Source: an uncultured Muribaculaceae bacterium (lineage in GTDB: Bacteria; Bacteroidota; Bacteroidia; Bacteroidales; Muribaculaceae). Taken from it: 18,919 nt of DNA. Positions 14,088 through 18,919 of the stretch are shown piece by piece. The position numbers and the translations under genes were made by a program. Location: assembly GCA_905207535.1 (NCBI GenBank), contig CAJLLX010000026.1, positions 1-18,919 of the forward strand. The letters run 5' to 3'. The stretch's first letter is position 1. Each line of letters starts with the position of its first letter. The notes below the pieces were generated by a model. The model made no database searches and had not been told where the DNA came from. It saw nothing but the letters and a program-made list of their open reading frames with translations.

Positions 14088-14723
14088 TCAGCCGAGCAGC
14101 TCGTCGATGCGGGCGCTGAGCGCCGCGAGCGACGGGGTGACTGTATCCGCAAATTTCGCCACCTGCTCGGCGCTGTTGGTGGTGGAGAGGCCTACCACCA
14201 GGCAGCCGGCGGCGCGGCCAGCCTGAAGGCCCTGGAAGGAGTCCTCGAAGACGATGCACCGGAGGGGATCCACGCCGGCCTTCGTGGCTCCGGCGAGATA
14301 GGGCTCGGGATGAGGCTTGGAGTGGGTCACATCGGCGGCGGTGACGATGGCGTCGAAATGCGAGGGAAATTCGGGGTGCTGATTGAAGAGAAATTCCATC
14401 TTTTTATCGTCGCTCGAGGTGACGATTACGGTTTTCAGGCCGCGCTCTCGGAGCAGATCCACAAACTCAAGCGCTCCGGGGAAGATGGGGTAAACTATCT
14501 CGTTTTCAAACTCATGGAGCATGCGGTCGACGTCGCGGCGCACCTCGGGTTCGGGAAAATATGTGGTGAGAATATCATTGAGCGTGGTGCCCTTGATCTC
14601 ATGCGCGAAATTGGGCGACGGGAGGTGGTGGGTGCGTCCCACTTTCTCCCAAAAATGTGTATAAAGTGTCTCCGAGTCGATGAGTACGCCGTCGAGATCA
14701 AACAAAGCTGCCTTGTATTTCAT
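14088..14723 (-). CDS. HAD-family hydrolase, phosphoglucomutase-like
   Basis: This 211-residue cytoplasmic protein is a HAD-superfamily subfamily I phosphatase or phosphomutase. The four HAD motifs are present: DLDGVLIDSE (nucleophile Asp and acid/base Asp, residues 9-18), VTSSDD (motif II), KPHPEPY (motif III Lys) and FEDSFQGLQAG (motif IV). A helical cap domain of about 60 residues follows motif I. This pattern is shared by beta-phosphoglucomutase and phosphoglycolate or 2-deoxyglucose-6-phosphate phosphatases, so the substrate is not assigned. It is divergent from the MATE gene and convergent with nadC. Confidence 0.9.
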   Translation of the reverse strand: MKYKAALFDLDGVLIDSETLYTHFWEKVGRTHHLPSPNFAHEIKGTTLNDILTTYFPEPEVRRDVDRMLHEFENEIVYPIFPGALEFVDLLRERGLKTVIVTSSDDKKMEFLFNQHPEFPSHFDAIVTAADVTHSKPHPEPYLAGATKAGVDPLRCIVFEDSFQGLQAGRAAGCLVVGLSTTNSAEQVAKFADTVTPSLAALSARIDELLG

Positions 14724-14811
14724 TCTAATATCGTGTTCTATTGGAAATTGCGTATTGTCGGTCTCCCTCTTCGGCTGTCGTCGGCGAGGGGCAGAGTGAT
14801 GGTTGCGGGAG

Positions 14812-14819
14812 CAAAGTTA
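14812..14819 (-). promoter_or_regulatory. Probable -7 box of the HAD gene
   Basis: The minus strand reads TAACTTTG, a full TAnnTTTG match, 88 bases upstream of the HAD start codon. No convincing -33 element was found at standard spacing. Confidence 0.5.
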
Positions 14820-14853
14820 CAACTTTTAACACTCACATACCGCCTATTTTCGC

Positions 14854-14861
14854 TAATTTTG
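14854..14861 (+). promoter_or_regulatory. Probable -7 box of the MATE-FAD-DUF695 unit
   Basis: TAATTTTG matches TAnnTTTG and lies 26 bases before the MATE ATG at 14888, leaving a short leader. The -33 region is unclear. Confidence 0.55.
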
Positions 14862-14887
14862 TAAATTATTTGCATATCTTCAGTAGT

Positions 14888-16369
14888 ATGAATCTTCCCG
14901 GTAGACAACATGGCAACGCCTCCGATCCGGCGGCAACCGCTGCGAAGCAGTTGCCCGAATCGATGCGCAACGACCCTATGACGTTGGGTGTGAAGCCGAT
15001 AGACAAACTGCTGCTCCAATATTCCATCCCGGCCATCATCGCCAGTGTGGCCATTTCGGTCTACAATATCGTCGACAGCATCTTCATCGGCCGCGGTGTG
15101 GGCCCGATGGCCATCGCCGGACTGGCTATCACCCTTCCGCTGATGAATCTGGTGATGGCTTTCTGTACGCTTATCGCTGCCGGCGGCGCCACCATCAGTT
15201 CCATTTTCCTCGGCCAGCGCAATGTGTCGCGTGCCACCGATGTGGTCAACAATGTGGTGACTTTCTGTCTGATACATGCTGTGGTGTTCGGAGGCCTGAC
15301 GCTGCTGTTTCTCGATCCGATACTCTACTTTTTCGGCGCTACGCCCGATACCATTCAGTATGCGCGCGAGTTTATGGAGGTGATCCTCTACGGGCTGCCG
15401 ATGTCATACCTTTTTATCGGCCTCAACAACCTGATGCGTGCCACCGGCTACCCGCAGAAGGCTATGGTTTCGGCGCTCCTCTCGGTGGCTGTAAATGTGG
15501 TGCTTGCACCTATCTTTATCTACACGCTCCATTGGGGTATAGCCGGCGCAGCCTGGGCTACGAATGCCGGGCAGTTTGTGGCCTTCATCTGGGTGCTTTC
15601 CCATTTCCTCTCCAAGAAGAGTTTCGTCCACTTCGAGGCCGCTAACAGCTGGTGCAAGGGGGCGATACTCAAGAAGATCTACGGCATAGGTCTGTCGCCG
15701 TTTCTGATGAATGTCACCGCCTGCGTGGTGGTTGTGTTCCTCAATAAGGCGATGCTCGACTATGGCGGTTCACAGGGCAACTTAGCTGTGGGTGCCTTCG
15801 GCATCATCAATCGTGTCACCATGTTCTTTGTGATGGTGGTTTTCGGTGTCACCCAGGGCATGCAGCCTATCCTCGGCTTCAACTACGGTGCCGGACACTG
15901 GGATCGCGTGAAGACCACGCTGTGGAAGGGCATATGGATCGGCACCGCCATCACCACTTTCGGCTGTCTGCTCACCGAGATCTTCCCCGACGAGCTCAGC
16001 CGGCTCTTCACCGTCGATGAAAATCTGATCCTGATAGCCCGTCACGGATTCCGCTGCTATTTTATCTGCTACTTTGTGGTGGGCGCACAGATTGTAATCC
16101 AGAATTTCTTCCAGTCGATAGGCAAACCGCAGATCTCCATCTTTCTTTCGCTCACCCGTCAGCTGATATTCCTGCTCCCGCTGCTATTCATCCTGGCGCC
16201 ACTCGAGGGGGTGACGGGTGTGTGGTTTTCGATGGCCGGAAGCGATATGCTTGCTTTCATCCTGGCGCTTGTCACCATGATAATAATGAATCGCCGCATA
16301 GATAAGAAAATGAGATCAGTGAAGAGCGCCTGCACTGATGAACTCTTAGAAACCCAACCCGAACAATGA
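14888..16369 (+). CDS. MATE-family efflux transporter
   Basis: This protein of about 493 residues has twelve hydrophobic helices in two related halves, as in the multidrug and toxic compound extrusion family. Family-like segments are LLLQYSIPAIIASVAISVYNI at the start, FIGRGVGPMAIAGLAITLP, GLNNLMRATGYPQKAM, and GVTQGMQPILGFNYGAG in the second half. It likely exports organic cations or drugs by Na+ or H+ exchange; the substrate is unknown. The ATG at 14888 fits the predicted promoter; the frame is open upstream to 14741, but that portion would precede the promoter. The N-terminus has a hydrophilic extension of about 35 residues. Its stop overlaps the next start (ATGA), so it is translationally coupled to the FAD oxidoreductase. 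Confidence 0.93.
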   Translation: MNLPGRQHGNASDPAATAAKQLPESMRNDPMTLGVKPIDKLLLQYSIPAIIASVAISVYNIVDSIFIGRGVGPMAIAGLAITLPLMNLVMAFCTLIAAGGATISSIFLGQRNVSRATDVVNNVVTFCLIHAVVFGGLTLLFLDPILYFFGATPDTIQYAREFMEVILYGLPMSYLFIGLNNLMRATGYPQKAMVSALLSVAVNVVLAPIFIYTLHWGIAGAAWATNAGQFVAFIWVLSHFLSKKSFVHFEAANSWCKGAILKKIYGIGLSPFLMNVTACVVVVFLNKAMLDYGGSQGNLAVGAFGIINRVTMFFVMVVFGVTQGMQPILGFNYGAGHWDRVKTTLWKGIWIGTAITTFGCLLTEIFPDELSRLFTVDENLILIARHGFRCYFICYFVVGAQIVIQNFFQSIGKPQISIFLSLTRQLIFLLPLLFILAPLEGVTGVWFSMAGSDMLAFILALVTMIIMNRRIDKKMRSVKSACTDELLETQPEQ

Positions 16370-17931
16370 CCGAACAACTCGAAATGCGCCTCTCGCCCGA
16401 GGTGGCTTATGTGCCTCTGCGTCTGCAGGCGGCAGTCTCTACCCGCCTCGGGGTGGATGTCAACCGTATCAAGGAGGTGAAGATAGTGCGCCGCAGCATC
16501 GATGCCCGCCAGCGCAATGTGGTGGTCAATCTCTCGCTGCGCGTGTGGCTCGACGAGGCTCCTCGGCCTGAAGAACTGCGCCCGGAGTGCACCGTCTATC
16601 CCGATGTGCACTCTGCGCCGCCGGCTGTGGTGGTGGGCGCCGGACCGGCCGGACTTTTCGCCGCTCTGCGCCTCATAGAGCTCGGCGTGCGACCCATAGT
16701 GCTGGAGCGCGGCAAGAGCGTGGAGGAGCGCAGCAAGGATATGGCGCGCATATCCCGCGAGAGCATCGTGGATCCCGACTCCAATTACTGTTTCGGCGAG
16801 GGTGGTGCCGGAGCCTACTCCGACGGCAAACTCTACACCCGCAGCAAGAAGCGCGGACCGGTAGATGAGATTCTGAAAATCTTCGTGTGCCACGGTGCCG
16901 ACGAAAACATCCTTGTCGACGCTCATCCGCACATCGGCACCGACCGCCTCCCCAAGGTGATCCGCGCCATACGCGAGACCATCATCCGGTGCGGCGGCGA
17001 GGTGCGCTTCTCCACTCGTGTGGAGGATCTCGTCATCGCCGACGGCGAGGTGCGTGGGGTGGTCACCTCGGCGGGAGACACAGTGGAGGGGCCGGTGATA
17101 CTTGCCACCGGACATTCGGCACGCGATGTCTATAATATGCTCCACGAGCGTGGGGTGGCCATAGAGCCGAAGGGAATTGCCGTGGGAGTGCGCCTGGAGC
17201 ATCCGCAGCAACTCATCGACCGCATACAGTATCACAACCCCGGAGGACGTGGCAAATACCTCCCTGCGGCTGAATATTCGATGCTCACCCGTGTCGACGG
17301 CCGCGCGGTCTACAGTTTTTGCATGTGTCCGGGAGGGTTCATCATCCCGGCGGCCACCGGGCCCGACCAACTTGTGGTCAACGGCATGTCGCCCGCTTCG
17401 CGCGGCACCCGCTGGGCCAATTCCGGCATGGTGGTGGAGGTGCTCCCCGAGGACCTCGCGGAGTATGACAGCTACGGACCGCTGAAGGTGATGCGCTTTC
17501 AGGAAGATGTGGAGCGCGCCTTCTACGACGATGCCGACGGCTCGCAGAATGCTCCCGCGCAGCGCATGCACGACTTTGTCAACGGCAAACCGTCCACTTC
17601 GCTCCCCTCCACATCTTATGCCGCCGGGATTCATCCCGCGCGCATCGACCGGCTGCTCCCTCCGTTCATCGCCCGCAGGCTGCAGAAGGGCTTTGCCGAG
17701 TTTGGCCGCAAGAGCCGCGGATTTCTCACCAACGAGGCATGCCTCATCGGGGCTGAGACCCGCACCTCGTCGCCCGTACGAGTGCCGCGCGACAGCGAAT
17801 CGCTGACCCACATCGAGCTTGTCGGCCTCTACCCCTGCGGTGAGGGTGCCGGATATGCCGGCGGCATCGTCTCCGCCGCCATCGACGGCCGCCGCTGCGC
17901 CGAAGCCCTCGCCGAGCAGATGAAAAAGTAA
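16366..17931 (+). CDS. FAD-dependent oxidoreductase (uncharacterised dehydrogenase family)
   Basis: This 521-residue protein has an N-terminal domain of about 85 residues (MTEQLEMRLSPEVAYVPLRL), then a Rossmann FAD-binding motif VVVGAGPAGLFAALRL and LERGK (residues about 87-112). It also has CFGEGGAGAYSDGKLYTRSKK, a second motif VILATGHSARDVY, and a C-terminal CGEGAGYAGGIVSAAIDG typical of FAD contact. This architecture matches the widespread 'uncharacterised FAD-dependent dehydrogenase' group (COG2509-type). The reaction is unknown, although an electron-transfer or anabolic reductase role is assumed for relatives. It overlaps the MATE stop by four bases and precedes the DUF695 gene by 30 bases. 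A 701-codon open frame on the opposite strand here is a codon-bias shadow. Confidence 0.9.
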   Translation: MTEQLEMRLSPEVAYVPLRLQAAVSTRLGVDVNRIKEVKIVRRSIDARQRNVVVNLSLRVWLDEAPRPEELRPECTVYPDVHSAPPAVVVGAGPAGLFAALRLIELGVRPIVLERGKSVEERSKDMARISRESIVDPDSNYCFGEGGAGAYSDGKLYTRSKKRGPVDEILKIFVCHGADENILVDAHPHIGTDRLPKVIRAIRETIIRCGGEVRFSTRVEDLVIADGEVRGVVTSAGDTVEGPVILATGHSARDVYNMLHERGVAIEPKGIAVGVRLEHPQQLIDRIQYHNPGGRGKYLPAAEYSMLTRVDGRAVYSFCMCPGGFIIPAATGPDQLVVNGMSPASRGTRWANSGMVVEVLPEDLAEYDSYGPLKVMRFQEDVERAFYDDADGSQNAPAQRMHDFVNGKPSTSLPSTSYAAGIHPARIDRLLPPFIARRLQKGFAEFGRKSRGFLTNEACLIGAETRTSSPVRVPRDSESLTHIELVGLYPCGEGAGYAGGIVSAAIDGRRCAEALAEQMKK

Positions 17932-17961
17932 CCTATTTAGCAAAACAGCAATAGCAGTAAT

Positions 17962-18417
17962 ATGAGTACATGGCTCACATCGCCTTTGGAGACTGAGAAT
18001 CCGGAGGGAAATCTTGTCCTGGCTACTGTGCGCAAGGACGTGCGCAAATTTATCGACAACCCGCGCTTCCGCTACCGCGTGGAGGTGGTGTGGCGCTACA
18101 CTCCGGCCGATGCCGGGATGCCCTCGGAGGCTGACTCCGAACTGATGGAGCAGGTGCAGGAGGCGATAGAGAAAACTCTCGACAAGGATCCGGTGGCGGT
18201 GCTCACCGGCGTCTACACCGGCGACGGAGAGAGGGATCTGGTGTTCTACACCCTCAGTCTGCACATCTTCCAGCGGAAATTCAATGAGATTCTTGAGCCG
18301 TTCCCGCTGCTGCCGCTCGAATTTTCAGCCGAGGAGGACCCAAACTGGGAGGAATACCGCACCATGCTGGCTATCACTTCGGCCGACGACGCTGACGATG
18401 CCCGGGAAGGTGACTGA
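17962..18417 (+). CDS. DUF695 family protein
   Basis: This 151-residue soluble protein resembles DUF695: a central FRYRVEVVWRYTPADAGMPSEAD, then LMEQVQEAIEKTLDKDPVAVLTGVYTGDGERDLVFYT, and near the end EDPNWEEYRTML. There is no signal peptide or membrane segment. The function of the family is unknown. It is the last gene of the MATE-FAD unit and ends in an Asp-rich tail (DDADDAREGD). A structural or regulatory role for the operon is inference only. Confidence 0.83.
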   Translation: MSTWLTSPLETENPEGNLVLATVRKDVRKFIDNPRFRYRVEVVWRYTPADAGMPSEADSELMEQVQEAIEKTLDKDPVAVLTGVYTGDGERDLVFYTLSLHIFQRKFNEILEPFPLLPLEFSAEEDPNWEEYRTMLAITSADDADDAREGD

Positions 18418-18504
18418 GACTGAGCCTCAGAACTGTAGTCGGGTGCGCCCCGGAGGTCTGCGGGGGTGTGTTGATAAATATTCGGGAGGAATGTTGGCAA
18501 ATTC

Positions 18505-18535
18505 TTTGGCGAATGAAGGGAATTTGCTAAATTTG
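18505..18535 (+). promoter_or_regulatory. Promoter of the DUF3127 gene
   Basis: TTTG at 18505-18508, a 19-base spacer and TAAATTTG at 18528-18535 match the consensus. Transcription would start near 18541, giving a leader of about 125 bases before the ATG at 18667. Confidence 0.8.
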
Positions 18536-18580
18536 TATCGTGATGCGCCTCCCGCCCCGGGCCGACGGCTGGATGGAATG

Positions 18581-18617
18581 GCGATTGCATGCTTTTTTGC
18601 ATATTCTTGCAATACGC
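18581..18617 (+). promoter_or_regulatory. Hairpin in the DUF3127 leader
   Basis: GCG-ATTGCA at 18581-18589 pairs with TGCAAT-A-CGC at 18608-18617 (one bulged A), enclosing TGC, six T and GCA. It lies entirely within the predicted 5' leader. It may be an attenuator-like or RNA-stability element; no known riboswitch is recognised. Confidence 0.4.
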
Positions 18618-18666
18618 ACAGCATAGATTCATGGAAAATTAGTTTATACGCATATTATAAAAACCG

Positions 18667-18919
18667 ATGGAAATTACAGGAAAAATCATATTCGCTCTCC
18701 CCGAGGTCACGGGTACCTCAAAGGCCGGCAATCTCTGGAAAAAACGCGAGTACGTGCTTGAAACTCAGGAAACTTATCCTAAAAAAGTGCACTTCGACTT
18801 CTTTGGCGAGCGCGCCGACCAGTATCCCCTCAATGTGGGCGATGTAATCAAGCTGAGCTTCGACATCGATAGCCATGAATACAATGGCAAGTGGTTTACC
18901 AGCATCCGCGGCTGGAAAG
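18667..18919 (+). CDS. DUF3127 protein, truncated by the window edge
   Basis: The first 84 codons of a gene run off the window. They begin MEITGKIIFALPEVTGTSKA, followed by WKKREYVLETQETYPKKVHF, YPLNVGDVIKLSFDIDS, EYNGKWFTSIRGW. This matches the DUF3127 family, small Bacteroidota proteins of OB-fold type that resemble single-strand nucleic-acid-binding domains and usually have a Pro/Gln-rich acidic tail, which would lie outside the window. A role in nucleic-acid binding is inference from the fold. The gene has its own promoter and a leader of about 125 bases. Confidence 0.88.
   Translation, partial: MEITGKIIFALPEVTGTSKAGNLWKKREYVLETQETYPKKVHFDFFGERADQYPLNVGDVIKLSFDIDSHEYNGKWFTSIRGWK

Noticed and set aside
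14741..14887. Upstream extension of the MATE protein
   Set aside because: The extra 49 codons precede the predicted -7 box and overlap the HAD promoter region.
16159..18264. 701-codon open frame on the minus strand
   Set aside because: It lies antisense to the end of the MATE gene, the FAD oxidoreductase and most of DUF695, all clear families. GC-rich codon bias suppresses stops on the opposite strand.

Overview
The window looks like a chromosomal segment of a Bacteroidota bacterium, most likely order Bacteroidales. Evidence for this is the repeated TAnnTTTG -7 promoter box (several copies have a TTTG or TTG about 20 bases upstream), the near absence of strong Shine-Dalgarno sites, and families typical of the phylum: OmpA-type major outer membrane protein, DUF3127, the NupG-type nucleoside symporter, and a panC-panD operon. 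Coding DNA is GC-rich with GCC/CTC/AAC-biased codons, while the intergenic spacers are AT-rich. A placement near Muribaculaceae is only a guess from composition and gene content. No rRNA, tRNA, CRISPR array, intact insertion sequence or phage gene is visible.

Layout. (1) 61-1810, minus strand: a three-gene operon of an inner-membrane protein with a periplasmic OmpA domain, a small Lys/Arg-rich protein built from an internal duplication, and a TerB-like acidic protein. Upstream lies a 960-base spacer (1811-2767) with a dense cluster of inverted repeats at 1852-2146 that looks like a structured RNA or long leader, plus an unassigned open frame. (2) 2768-3934, plus: a secreted OmpA-family outer membrane protein with a clear promoter. 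(3) 3935-4552: a non-coding spacer with a strong hairpin and a decayed gene containing four 21-base (7-residue) repeats. (4) 4553-5836, plus: a nucleoside symporter, overlapping tail-to-tail with a minus-strand pair (a DUF362 protein and a P-loop kinase-like protein, 5752-7175). (5) 7555-12147, plus: panC, panD, ffh, folD and a CapA-family protein, closely spaced and probably co-transcribed behind a structured leader. (6) 12199-12945, minus: pgeF, divergent from nadC (13069-13968, plus), which ends in a strong terminator. (7) 14088-14723, minus: a HAD phosphatase, divergent from 14888-18417, plus: a MATE transporter, an FAD-dependent oxidoreductase and a DUF695 protein. (8) 18667 to the edge, plus: a truncated DUF3127 gene with its own promoter and a hairpin-bearing leader.

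Functionally most of the window is housekeeping: pantothenate/coenzyme A precursor synthesis (panC, panD), NAD synthesis (nadC), one-carbon folate metabolism (folD), membrane protein targeting (ffh) and envelope maintenance (OmpA, PgeF, MATE). The parts least explained by known biology are the OmpA/basic-repeat/TerB operon with its structured upstream region, the heptad-repeat gene relic, and the structured leader of the pan operon.
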